From: Candidatus Thiodiazotropha sp. (ex Gloverina cf. vestifex)
GTDB lineage: Bacteria; Pseudomonadota; Gammaproteobacteria; Chromatiales; Chromatiaceae
Length of the DNA stretch: 27,858 bases
Assembly: GCA_025656435.1 (NCBI GenBank)
Contig: JAHXHT010000005.1
Location: forward strand, 1 to 27,858
Reading direction: 5' to 3'
Program-made: the position numbers and the translations under genes
Part shown: in pieces, positions 15,405 through 24,057 of the stretch
Layout: each line of letters starts with the position of its first letter
How positions within the stretch are numbered: position 1 is the first letter of the stretch
Notes under the pieces: model-generated
The model's input: only the letters and a program-made list of their open reading frames with translations
What the model was told of the DNA's origin: nothing
Databases searched by the model: none

Positions 15405-17678
15405 ATGTTCAAACGCAGCAAAATATATCAGTCGATACTACTTGCCTTGGTGATACCCGGGGCGGCGGTCGCTGAGGTTGAGGTTACCGGGCATCTGAAA
15501 AATGAGACTTCGGTTTTCACCCGAGATGGTCAGGTAACGGGTGAAGCCAAGACGATGATCGATGAAAGGGGGCATGATAGGGGCGATCTGCTGAAATTCG
15601 AAAACTCAGCGCGGGTCTTCATTAATGGTGATCTTGGTGAAGAGAGCACTTGGCATGCGGATCTGAATTTTATTTATGATTCGGAAGGCGCCAATGATGA
15701 CTATAAGGGACACAAGCTCTATACCCAGCATGACTACCTGAGAGAACTCTATCTCGATACCAATGCATGGGGATGGGATTTTCGTCTGGGTAAACAGCAG
15801 GTTGTTTGGGGTACAGCGGATGGCATTAAACTGCTGGATATTATCAATCCCACTGACTTCCGTGAGCTGAATCAGAATGCCATGGAAGATTCCCGTATCC
15901 CGATCTGGATGATTAATGCTGAGCGGAATATCGGTGATAACAGCAATGTTCAACTGATCGTCTCCCAGGTTGAAGAGAACAAAATTCCAGGGTTGAATCC
16001 GAATGGAGATGCGGGTCATCCGTTTCTAATGAAGGGTGTGGAAGCGATCTCAGGCCGGGTTAATGGTTTTTTTAACGTGGCACCAGCCTTGAGTAATGTG
16101 GCAGCCACCTTCAATGGTGCCGCAATGGGAGGCGCTTTTACCGGTGGTACTGCTCTCCCATTAGGATTGAATCTATTTGGGGGGCTCACTGTTGATGGTT
16201 TTGCTAGTGGTTCCTGGGATGCTTCTACTCCTGGATTGCTTAATCCAGGCACGGGTGCACCTGACGTCACAAACTTTACTAGTTTCCCCGGCTTTTACCT
16301 GTTGAATCAGTTTTCACAGTATGGGTTTACCGGCCAACCGGGCTTCCCCGTAGGAGTGATCGATCCCAATGGCAATGTTGGTGTCACGAACCTGATGCCG
16401 GTTACAGGGATAACACCACTGGATCCGACAAGCCCCGATACGAGTTGGGTGACTCCGGTCGATTGGGATCCGACCGGTGCCTCATCAGCATTTGAATTGA
16501 TGCCGCTGGCTACTTTTGCGACATTTAATACATTTACAGGTTTTTCAGCCACTGCACCCACTGGTTTATCTGGTATGAAAACCGAATGGGTTAGAGACTA
16601 CCTTGACGACAGTGATGTCAATGCAGGTTTCCGGTTTAAAAATACTTTGGATAATGGGCTAAATTGGTCATTCAACTATTTTCACCACTATAGCGCGAAC
16701 CCTGATATTGCAATCAGCTATCATAATAGCGCGGGCCAAAAGTTAACGACCCAATTGGCACCAACTCTCTTTATCGATAGCAATGGCACACCCGGTCCGC
16801 AACAGGACGATATCTTTGTGCCTGATGTTTCTCAGAGCCTGACCAGGGATCAGGCTCGAGCAAATTGGGATATGGGCATTGCTACGAATGTTCTCTTGCA
16901 TGATGATGTCGGGAATTATTATGGTGCACTTGATCCCAGTGCCGTTATGACCGGTTTGGCTGACAGCAATCCCTTCAACGAAGCTCCGGTGCCGGGTTTG
17001 GGTGCTCCTACCCAACGTTTTACTGAATCGTTACATCGGGTGAACAGTATCGGCGCCTCATTGGACTATGGCACCTCTCTCGGTGATATTCCTTTAGTGC
17101 TGAGAGGTGAATTTCTTTACGACGAAGGTGACAAGCAGCCCGTCGTGGATAGATTCCTGTTAGGCATTGGTGATCTTGAGAATGCATTGAAGATGGAGGA
17201 TGCCGACTACTTCAAGTATGTGCTGGGTGCCGACATTACTGTTGCGACCAACTTGCTTATCAGCGGCCAGTTCATCCAGTTTATGAACCTGGATTATATT
17301 GATCAGCAGAGTGCCTGTACGACTCAGGTGACCAGCCCCATTACTGGTGGTCTTGTTACAGATTGTTCACGTTATACAGCCGACTTCCCGACCCTGAGTC
17401 TCTCCAATCAGTTGATGCAGGGCTACGAGAACAAAGAGTTCTACTCCCTCTTCTTCTCCAAGCCATTCGGTGCTTCCCAGGAGCATCGCTGGAACAACAT
17501 CACCATCTACGAAGAGGGTGGCGGCAAGTGGAACCGTTTCGATGTGGAGTACAGCTTCACCGATACCCTCATCGGTTCTGCGGAGTGGAATCACTATTGG
17601 GGTGATATGGACACCACATTCGGACAGTTTGCCGACTCTTCCAATCTGCAGGTGGGCATCAAGTGGCTCATCGAGTGA
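15405..17678 (+). CDS. DUF1302-type outer-membrane protein
   Basis: ATG 15405 with GGGAGG 8 bases upstream gives 757 residues; a TTG one codon earlier is in frame but less likely. The signal peptide ends at A-V-A (residue 23). The segment around residues 85-155 matches DUF1302 beta-barrel proteins: Y-L-R-E-L-Y-L-D, then W-D-F-R-L-G-K-Q-Q-V-V-W-G-T-A-D-G, then D-I-I-N-P-T-D-F-R-E. The C-terminal third alternates strands as in a barrel but ends in W-L-I-E, without the usual terminal Phe. Compared with DUF1302 proteins as I know them it is long, owing to a Gly/Pro/Thr/Phe-rich insert at about 206-392. It is probably the outer-membrane partner of the RND exporter encoded next. Its substrate is unknown. 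Confidence 0.75.
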   Translation: MFKRSKIYQSILLALVIPGAAVAEVEVTGHLKNETSVFTRDGQVTGEAKTMIDERGHDRGDLLKFENSARVFINGDLGEESTWHADLNFIYDSEGANDDYKGHKLYTQHDYLRELYLDTNAWGWDFRLGKQQVVWGTADGIKLLDIINPTDFRELNQNAMEDSRIPIWMINAERNIGDNSNVQLIVSQVEENKIPGLNPNGDAGHPFLMKGVEAISGRVNGFFNVAPALSNVAATFNGAAMGGAFTGGTALPLGLNLFGGLTVDGFASGSWDASTPGLLNPGTGAPDVTNFTSFPGFYLLNQFSQYGFTGQPGFPVGVIDPNGNVGVTNLMPVTGITPLDPTSPDTSWVTPVDWDPTGASSAFELMPLATFATFNTFTGFSATAPTGLSGMKTEWVRDYLDDSDVNAGFRFKNTLDNGLNWSFNYFHHYSANPDIAISYHNSAGQKLTTQLAPTLFIDSNGTPGPQQDDIFVPDVSQSLTRDQARANWDMGIATNVLLHDDVGNYYGALDPSAVMTGLADSNPFNEAPVPGLGAPTQRFTESLHRVNSIGASLDYGTSLGDIPLVLRGEFLYDEGDKQPVVDRFLLGIGDLENALKMEDADYFKYVLGADITVATNLLISGQFIQFMNLDYIDQQSACTTQVTSPITGGLVTDCSRYTADFPTLSLSNQLMQGYENKEFYSLFFSKPFGASQEHRWNNITIYEEGGGKWNRFDVEYSFTDTLIGSAEWNHYWGDMDTTFGQFADSSNLQVGIKWLIE

Positions 17679-17716
17679 TGACGTAGCATAAGATCTTTTT
17701 TACAGAAGGAGACGGT

Positions 17717-17742
17717 AGGGGCCAGGCGTTTGTCTGGCCCCT
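17717..17742 (+). terminator. Strong hairpin between DUF1302 and RND genes
   Basis: AGGGGCCAG (17717-17725) pairs perfectly with CTGGCCCCT (17734-17742) around an 8-base loop. There is no T-tract, so it is more likely an mRNA-processing or stability element, or a weak terminator, that adjusts exporter expression 37 bases further on. Confidence 0.45.
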
Positions 17743-17778
17743 GCCAAAACTGTCGACGATAATAATAGGGTTTAGAGC

Positions 17779-20598
17779 ATGAGCGCTTCCGCATCCAACC
17801 AATCCCACAACAATCAATGGGCTGAGCGTTACGCAGACTTTGTGATCAAGTTTCGCTGGCCGTTGATGTTGATTCTGCTGGTGGTCACCATTGTGGCTGC
17901 GTTACAGGTCAAGAATCTGGACATGCGTAACGATCCGGATACGCTGCTGCCACCCACCAACCGCTATGTGGCCACCAACCTCTATGCCGAGCACAATTTC
18001 GGTATGGGTAACTTGATGGTCTTCGCCCTGCGTATCAATGAGGGCGATGTTTATAAGAACTGGTTCGTCAACAAGGTGCAGGAGATCCATAATCGCCTGG
18101 TTGCCTTGCCTACTGCACGTGAATCCAACTTTATCGATATCGCGGCGAAGAAAATCAAGTTCATGGGCGCCGACGATAACGGCCTGGTTTTCAAACGACT
18201 GATACCAACCGAGGGTATCAGTGAAGACGCCGACAAAGCGGCAGATCAACTGGCTTTTCTGAAAGAGGGTGTCGAGAACAACCCAGTGATTGGGCCCATG
18301 CTGGTCGGCTTTGAAGATCCGCAGGGCAATAAGTGTGAGCTCACAGAAAAGGATGAAAAGAACTGTACCGCAAAATCGCTCTACATCATCGGTGATTACA
18401 CTGATGAGGTGAAGGAGATTTACCTGCCCTGGGTGCGTGAAATACGCACCATGATGGATGAGTACGGGCAAGATGATCGCTTCGAAGTGTTGGTAGCCGG
18501 AGAACCCTACTTCCTGGCCTGGATGCTGGCTGATCTGGTCAATAAATGGTGGCTCTTTGTTATCTCGTTTGCCATCGTCATCGCCGCACTCTGGTTTGAA
18601 TTCCGTAACTGGCGTGGTTCACTGTTTCCGATTCTCGGCGTCAGCGCAACGATCATTCTGACCTTGGGCTTGATGGGCTTTTCCGCCTTCAAGCTGACGA
18701 CCATGATGGTCCTGACGCCCATGTTGTTGTTGGCAATCGGTATCGGTCACTCGGTCCAGGTCACCCGGCGTTTTATGCAGGAGCAGGCCGCTTCAGGTGA
18801 CTGTGAGTCTGCGGCGAAGGTGGCTATCTCGCATACCATCGTGCCAGCGACACTCTCCATCATCACCGATATGGTGGGTTTTGCGACTTTAGCAACGGTA
18901 GATATCTCTTTCTATAAGGCCTATGCATACTTCGGCATGTTCGGCATGCTGACACTGCTCTTCACTACCACGACATTGATTCCCTTGCTGATGATGACCT
19001 TCCCCTGCAATAAAGCTGAGATGGGTGAGGGACAAGAGAATGCCTGGGAGTCTAAAGTGGGGGGGGTCATATCCGGAATGCTCAGGGGCCCCGGAAAATT
19101 CATACCCATCGCAATCGTGTTGGCGATTATCGCCTGGTCAACCTACTACACAGAGATCGGTCGCGGTGTGTCGAGCCTGATGGCAGGAGAGGCCGGCCGG
19201 GATGACCCGGAGGTGGCTCGGATACAGGATGAGTTTGATATCATGCCGGGTGCCGAAAAAGGCATTAACTACTCTCGGGCTGCGTTTAAAGAGAAGTCGA
19301 TTACTATCCAGCACATCGAGCGTCTCAATCAGATTATGCCGGGTGTTATTTCAGTGTCCATACCCATCCGCGGCAAGGAACCGGTACCTGAGCTCTGTGT
19401 GGAAACCTACTTTCCCGAGGATATCTACGACATAGAAGATCCTGACGAAAAGGCGCTTCAATGCCAAAAAGCCAAGAAAGAGTTGGGTTGCTGGGACCCC
19501 GATCCCTGCGGTGCCCAGGGTATCTTTAATCAAGCTGAGGTGCTGGCCGATATCGAAGCATTGGAAGAGTGGATGCGTGCCCACCCGTTTGTCGGCTTTA
19601 CCGGATCGTATGCCCAGTATATCCGTTTGGTGAACATGCTTTTGACGGCGGAGCCGGGTGAACAACCGGATATCAAGGACCTCTATATCCCTACTTCTAA
19701 AAAGCTGCGTTCCCTCGACGCTGAGGATGACCGGAGCGGTGACGATATCGTCCAGCTCTACAACGGCCTGCTGGAGACGATGACGGAAGAGGGTGACATG
19801 GATTCCTTCGTGATGAAGAACTGGAACGAGGGTGTGGTGATGGGATTCATCAATACCATGGATCCGATTGAGACTCATCAAGTCACTATGGATATCCAAC
19901 AGTATATTGAGGATCACAAGAACGATCCCGGTTTCCGACAGGTCAACTTTGGTTTGCGCTCGGGGCCGGAGACCAATCTGGCCGGTGATACCGATGCACT
20001 CTCTATGGAAGGTCCCGGCTATGTCAGACCTGCGATGGGTGGTTTTCTCGGCGCAACCGAGGCGACTCGCGAGGTGGCAGTGGATAACTGGCTGACAGGA
20101 CCCTTACTGACAGCCGCAGCCGTGTTCGTCATCGCTACATTGATCTTCCGCTCATTTGCTGTTTCCTCCATTCTGATGGTGCTGCTGTTTATCACCCTGT
20201 ATGCACAGTATGGGTTGGGCGGCTATATGACCGTGGTTAAAAATTGGTCCGGTACTTTGGCGTTCCATCTGCAAGTAGCCCTGAGTATCGCTATGGGCTT
20301 GGGTATCGACTACGGCATCTACATGATGTCGCGTTTGAGAGAAGAGATGCAGAATACCCAGGGAGATTGGCAGGCTTCGTTGACCAATACCCTGAATACC
20401 ACAGGATCGGCTGTCATTATCTCGGTGATTGTGCTGCTCGGTTGTTTTGTGCCGTTACTGAATACCGACCTCGCCAATACTTGGGGATTGGGTATCTACA
20501 TCAGTCAGGCGCTATTGATCGATGTGGTGACCGCGTTGACCATTCTTCCCATGCTGGTCGCCCGGCTGAAACCCAAGTTTGTTTTTGGGGAATACTAG
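17779..20598 (+). CDS. MMPL-family RND exporter
   Basis: The 939-residue inner-membrane protein has the RND/MMPL layout: TM1 near residues 29-45, a large periplasmic loop, a bundle of five helices starting near 250, a second single helix near 440-455, a second periplasmic loop, and a final bundle from about 775. The second half carries G-L-G-I-D-Y-G-I-Y-M-M-S-R (Asp844-Tyr845), matching the proton-relay Asp-Tyr of MMPL proteins. The equivalent site in the first half reads G-I-G-H-S (His324). Cysteines C186/C196 and C540/C562/C571/C577 lie in periplasmic loops and could form disulfides. With the LolA-like and DUF1302-type proteins it probably exports a lipid-like substrate using the proton gradient. 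The ribosome binding site is weak. Confidence 0.88.
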   Translation: MSASASNQSHNNQWAERYADFVIKFRWPLMLILLVVTIVAALQVKNLDMRNDPDTLLPPTNRYVATNLYAEHNFGMGNLMVFALRINEGDVYKNWFVNKVQEIHNRLVALPTARESNFIDIAAKKIKFMGADDNGLVFKRLIPTEGISEDADKAADQLAFLKEGVENNPVIGPMLVGFEDPQGNKCELTEKDEKNCTAKSLYIIGDYTDEVKEIYLPWVREIRTMMDEYGQDDRFEVLVAGEPYFLAWMLADLVNKWWLFVISFAIVIAALWFEFRNWRGSLFPILGVSATIILTLGLMGFSAFKLTTMMVLTPMLLLAIGIGHSVQVTRRFMQEQAASGDCESAAKVAISHTIVPATLSIITDMVGFATLATVDISFYKAYAYFGMFGMLTLLFTTTTLIPLLMMTFPCNKAEMGEGQENAWESKVGGVISGMLRGPGKFIPIAIVLAIIAWSTYYTEIGRGVSSLMAGEAGRDDPEVARIQDEFDIMPGAEKGINYSRAAFKEKSITIQHIERLNQIMPGVISVSIPIRGKEPVPELCVETYFPEDIYDIEDPDEKALQCQKAKKELGCWDPDPCGAQGIFNQAEVLADIEALEEWMRAHPFVGFTGSYAQYIRLVNMLLTAEPGEQPDIKDLYIPTSKKLRSLDAEDDRSGDDIVQLYNGLLETMTEEGDMDSFVMKNWNEGVVMGFINTMDPIETHQVTMDIQQYIEDHKNDPGFRQVNFGLRSGPETNLAGDTDALSMEGPGYVRPAMGGFLGATEATREVAVDNWLTGPLLTAAAVFVIATLIFRSFAVSSILMVLLFITLYAQYGLGGYMTVVKNWSGTLAFHLQVALSIAMGLGIDYGIYMMSRLREEMQNTQGDWQASLTNTLNTTGSAVIISVIVLLGCFVPLLNTDLANTWGLGIYISQALLIDVVTALTILPMLVARLKPKFVFGEY

Positions 20599-20627
20599 GG
20601 TTGACAGCTAGCCCCACGAAATGAATC

Positions 20628-20652
20628 AAGCCGGCCGTTGGCCGGCTTTTTT
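20628..20652 (+). terminator. Intrinsic terminator of the RND module
   Basis: AAGCCGGCC (20628-20636) and GGCCGGCTT (20640-20648) pair perfectly around a GTT loop and run into TTTTTT. It stands between the converging RND and ABC modules. The T-run favours the plus strand. Confidence 0.88.
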
Positions 20653-20681
20653 CTGTCACATGAAATCTGCAAACGATTTGA

Positions 20682-21509
20682 TCAGGAACGCCTGCGGTTT
20701 TTCTTTGATGGTTTGCGGATTCGGCGCCAGCGGATTAACCGTTTGATCTTGAATTGCACCCGCTCTCCAAATGGCATGTTCTGTACAGGACAGTCGCTGT
20801 AGATGGAGGTGGGTGTTTTCGGGATAGTGCTCCACTCATCGACAATCTGGCCGTCGGCCAGTTTGATTAGTCGGCTTGCGGCTTCTTTTACATCTGGATC
20901 ATGAGATGAGATAAGAAATGTCGTCCCCGGGCGTTGATTGAGATCCTGCATCAGATGGATCAGGTTGCGACCCGTCTGGGTATCTAGATTGGCAGTGGGC
21001 TCGTCTGCCAGAATGATTTTTGGATCGGAGGCAAGTGCACGGGCAATGGCAACCCGCTGTTGCTGTCCGCCGGAGAGCTGGTCCGGTCTGCGGTAGCCCA
21101 GGTGTTCGATTTCGACCTCTCGCAACCAATGATTGGCAATCTCCAGACTCTCTTCCTTGCTCTTGCCCTGTAATTGGCAGACATAGGCAATATTTTCCCG
21201 GGCGTTGAAAACCCGAATCAGGTTGTAAGCCTGGAACACAAAACCGATGTTGTGCAACCGAAAACGGGTGCGTTGGTCCTGTGTCATTTCAAGAATGTTT
21301 TGGCCGAATACTTCGACGCTGCCGCTGTCAGCCGACTCCAGAGCGCCGATAATATTGAGTAGTGTGCTTTTTCCAGAACCGGAGCGACCTGCGAGAACCG
21401 CGAACTCTCCCTGTTTGATATCGAGATTGATGCCGTGCAGTGCCGGGTGTGGCATGGTGCCTACCCAGTAGCATTTATGCAGGTCATGTGTCTTGATAAT
21501 GCTGGTCAT
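20682..21509 (-). CDS. LolD/MacB-type ABC transporter ATP-binding protein
   Basis: This 275-residue ATPase powers the adjacent FtsX-type permeases. All motifs are intact: Walker A G-R-S-G-S-G-K-S-T (41-49), Q-loop Gln93, signature L-S-G-G-Q (145-149), Walker B I-I-L-A-D-E-P (165-171) and switch His203. The Y-N-L-I-R-V-F-N-A-R-E-N segment is typical of the LolD/MacB/SalX group. Typical LolD proteins are about 230 residues; here a C-terminal extension of roughly 45 residues ends in a strongly basic tail (R-W-R-R-I-R-K-P-S-K-K-N-R-R-R-S). It is last in a minus-strand operon, 20 bases after the second permease gene. Confidence 0.92.
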   Translation of the reverse strand: MTSIIKTHDLHKCYWVGTMPHPALHGINLDIKQGEFAVLAGRSGSGKSTLLNIIGALESADSGSVEVFGQNILEMTQDQRTRFRLHNIGFVFQAYNLIRVFNARENIAYVCQLQGKSKEESLEIANHWLREVEIEHLGYRRPDQLSGGQQQRVAIARALASDPKIILADEPTANLDTQTGRNLIHLMQDLNQRPGTTFLISSHDPDVKEAASRLIKLADGQIVDEWSTIPKTPTSIYSDCPVQNMPFGERVQFKIKRLIRWRRIRKPSKKNRRRS

Positions 21510-21529
21510 GGATGATCTTTCCGGCCCGT

Positions 21530-22792
21530 CTATTGGATGCGCAACGCTTGGCTGAGTGAGAGACGGGTGGCTTTCCAGGCAGGATAGACACCGGCCAGTA
21601 CGGCCGCTACCAATGTTGTGCCAAGTATACGGATCGCCGAATCGGTCGTCAGGTCCGGATAGATCACTGGGTTCATATAGAAAAATTGAAAGGCATTTGC
21701 ATATCCTGAGAGGTCGATGCCGGATCCTGAAAGCGAGTAGACCAGCAGACTGCCCGCCAAATAGCCGAGGCTGGCGCCGATAAAGATCAAGAGTACGGCC
21801 TCTAAGAGTAGCATGGAAAATATCTGAAATCGGGTCGTACCGATTGCCGCGATGACACCAAGCTCCTTATGTCTTTCATGAAGTGAGATCAGCATGGTAT
21901 TGAGTATCTCCACCAGTACCAGAATGACCACCACAAGGATAATCACCAGGCCGTAGGCATCACTGAACTCCAGCCACTGCCGTACCATTGGGTCGAGTTC
22001 CTGCCAGGGCATGATTTCATACGTCTGGTCTGAAAGTTGTTGAGCAAAAAGGTGGACGACCAAGTCTGTGTTTTCATGTTGATCAGCGCGTACAACGATA
22101 TCGGTGATGGATTGGCCCATCTTAAGCCAGACTTGGGCCGTGTTGAGCGGGATCAGGGCGAGCGTACGGTCTATCTGAGGTGCACCGGTTTCGAGAATCC
22201 CACGCAGATAGAAAACTTCGGAGACCATCTCACCTGCAGGGCGCTGCGCCATCAAGATCACACGGTCTCCCAGGCTGGCGCCGATGGTATCGGCCACTGT
22301 CGCACCGAGTAGCAGATCCTGTGACATGCCGGGCCTGAGCCAGGTTCCCTTGGTGACATGCTCATGGATCGACGTGACCCAGGTCTCCTGTTCCGAATCG
22401 GTGGCCATGATTTGAATACCGGCGCTGCCACCGCCCACAGAGGCCAGTCCCGAGGTGCGAATGCGCTGGGTCCAGCCGAGGATCTCCGGATAACTCTGCA
22501 TCAGCCGGGTCACCTCTTCGGGATTGGTAATTCTGTCACGCAGGTTCTGTGAGGCTTCGAAGCCTTTGGCATGTATCTGTGCATGTCCCGTATAGCTGAG
22601 GATGAAGTTGGTTTTCATCTGACTCAGCCAACCATCATTGAGCGCACTCAGGAGAGTCAACACCGCAATGCCGAAGATCATAGTCAATAGTGTGATGGTG
22701 GTGCGGCGTTGGTTGCGCATCAGGTTGCGCATCAGGTTGCGCACAGCAAGCATCAGATAGGTCACTAATCCCAGTCGAGCGCTGTCAGCCAT
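21530..22792 (-). CDS. FtsX-type ABC permease (second)
   Basis: Start ATG 22792, with GGAGG 9 bases upstream, gives 420 residues beginning M-A-D-S-A-R-L-G-L and overlaps the end of the first permease gene by 8 bases; a longer frame to 22828 lacks these features. The layout is LolC/LolE/MacB-like: one N-terminal helix (T-T-I-T-L-L-T-M-I-F-G-I-A-V-L-T), a large periplasmic domain, then three helices with the coupling motif E-R-H-K-E-L-G-V-I-A-A-I-G-T-T-R and a C-terminal A-G-V-Y-P-A-W-K-A-T-R-L. Just before TM1 the protein carries a repeated L-M-R-N unit from a 12-base tandem repeat. It probably forms a heterodimer with the preceding permease. Confidence 0.9.
   Translation of the reverse strand: MADSARLGLVTYLMLAVRNLMRNLMRNQRRTTITLLTMIFGIAVLTLLSALNDGWLSQMKTNFILSYTGHAQIHAKGFEASQNLRDRITNPEEVTRLMQSYPEILGWTQRIRTSGLASVGGGSAGIQIMATDSEQETWVTSIHEHVTKGTWLRPGMSQDLLLGATVADTIGASLGDRVILMAQRPAGEMVSEVFYLRGILETGAPQIDRTLALIPLNTAQVWLKMGQSITDIVVRADQHENTDLVVHLFAQQLSDQTYEIMPWQELDPMVRQWLEFSDAYGLVIILVVVILVLVEILNTMLISLHERHKELGVIAAIGTTRFQIFSMLLLEAVLLIFIGASLGYLAGSLLVYSLSGSGIDLSGYANAFQFFYMNPVIYPDLTTDSAIRILGTTLVAAVLAGVYPAWKATRLSLSQALRIQ
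22711..22743. repeat. 12-base tandem repeat inside the second permease gene
   Basis: GGTTGCGCATCA occurs at 22711-22722 and 22723-22734 and a third partial copy follows (22735-22743). It encodes repeated L-M-R-N in the cytoplasmic tail before TM1. The unit is a multiple of three, so copy-number change would keep the frame and only alter tail length. Confidence 0.85.
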
Positions 22793-23999
22793 TACGAATG
22801 GCCTCCGCCGGTTGCAGAAGACTGGCACGCCAGGCTGGGTAAAGACCGGCTACCACTGAAGCGATCAAGATGGCGCTGACAGTGATGTCCAAGCGGTCAA
22901 GCTCTAGCTGTGGGTAGATCAGCGGGTCCACATAGAAGCGGGAAGTTGAGCCGAGCAGAATAGAGAGGTCGATGCCGGTAACTCCGGTGAGGAGGACCGT
23001 GATCAAACCCAGGATCAAGCCGGCGATGGTGCCGAGGATACCGATGAAGAGCGCCTCGGTGATCAGCAGTGCAGCCACTTCCTGCCGGGTTGTACCGATG
23101 GCCATGAAAACACCGAACTCCCGTGTTCTTTCGAGCATGGAGAGCAGCAGTGTGTTGAGCTCTCCTGCCACCACGATAAACAGCACCACACCGATGAAGA
23201 GGTAAAGGAAGCCGTTATGCAGCGTGACCCACTCTTTCATGACCGGGAACATGACATGCCAGGGCATGATTTCCAAGGACTCATCCAGTAACTGGGCTTT
23301 CAGCGCTGACACTGATTTATCAATGCTCTTCTGTGGAATGTTGATGGCAAAGGTGGTGACCTGGCCCGGCATGTCGACCATCTCCTGCAGTGTCTCCAGA
23401 CTGGTTAATGCCATACCGCGATCGAGTCCCATCTCGCCACTGGTAATGATGCCGATGAGGGTGAAGGACTCTGCCACCATTACGCCATAACGGTCGTAGC
23501 CGACAATGATGACTTGGTCACCCAGTTTGACCCTGAGATTATTGGCGGTGGTGGCGCCAAGGATCAGTGAGTAGCTGTCTTCAGGTTGAAGAAAGCGGCC
23601 GATGCCGATACGTTTTTCCAAATCTGTGACCCGGGGTTCTGTGATAGGGTCCATGCCGATCAACATCACCCCTTCGGTGGTTTCATCTGATGCTGCGAGG
23701 CCGAAAGATTCCAGGCGTCTGCTAAAATCGGTTAAGCCGTTTTTCTCCAATACCTCCGTCACTTTTTGTGGATTTCTAATATATCCCGAAAGCTCGGGCT
23801 GCTGGAAAAACCCCTCGCGATGGATCTGCACTGAACCGATAATGGCTCTCTGAAAATTACCCAGCATGTTCTGGTGCAGTCCCTCGTTGAAACTCCAGAG
23901 AAAGATCAATGAGGCAAGGCCCACGGCAATGGCACCGACGGTCAACAGGGTTCTCGGCAGGTGGCCCAGGAGATTTCGCAGCGCGACCGCCAGTGTCAT
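22785..23999 (-). CDS. FtsX-type ABC permease (first)
   Basis: ATG 23999 gives 404 residues beginning M-T-L-A-V-A-L-R-N-L-L-G-H-L-P-R-T-L, the typical N-terminus for this family. The frame is open to an ATG at 24104, but that extension is encoded inside the previous gene and through a tetranucleotide repeat, so it is unlikely. The protein has an N-terminal helix, a periplasmic domain, and three C-terminal helices with the coupling motif E-R-T-R-E-F-G-V-F-M-A-I-G-T-T-R and the ending A-G-L-Y-P-A-W-R-A-S. It is probably the heterodimer partner of the second permease, together a LolCDE- or MacB-like transporter. No Shine-Dalgarno sequence is present; the repeat occupies that position. Confidence 0.9.
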   Translation of the reverse strand: MTLAVALRNLLGHLPRTLLTVGAIAVGLASLIFLWSFNEGLHQNMLGNFQRAIIGSVQIHREGFFQQPELSGYIRNPQKVTEVLEKNGLTDFSRRLESFGLAASDETTEGVMLIGMDPITEPRVTDLEKRIGIGRFLQPEDSYSLILGATTANNLRVKLGDQVIIVGYDRYGVMVAESFTLIGIITSGEMGLDRGMALTSLETLQEMVDMPGQVTTFAINIPQKSIDKSVSALKAQLLDESLEIMPWHVMFPVMKEWVTLHNGFLYLFIGVVLFIVVAGELNTLLLSMLERTREFGVFMAIGTTRQEVAALLITEALFIGILGTIAGLILGLITVLLTGVTGIDLSILLGSTSRFYVDPLIYPQLELDRLDITVSAILIASVVAGLYPAWRASLLQPAEAIRNG

Positions 24000-24001
24000 C
24001 C

Positions 24002-24026
24002 GATTGATTGATTGATTGATTGATTG
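24002..24026. repeat. Six-unit GATT tetranucleotide repeat at a translation start
   Basis: GATT is repeated six times (24002-24025) plus one G. On the coding (minus) strand this is an AATC repeat ending two bases before the ATG of the first permease, exactly where a ribosome binding site should be. Such repeats slip easily during replication. Confidence 0.92.
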
Positions 24027-24057
24027 GGTGGCGTGACGCTGACATGTGTGTGTCTGA

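Noticed and set aside
24002..24026. GATT repeat as a CRISPR or iteron array
   Set aside because: Units are only 4 bases without spacers, so it is a simple sequence repeat.
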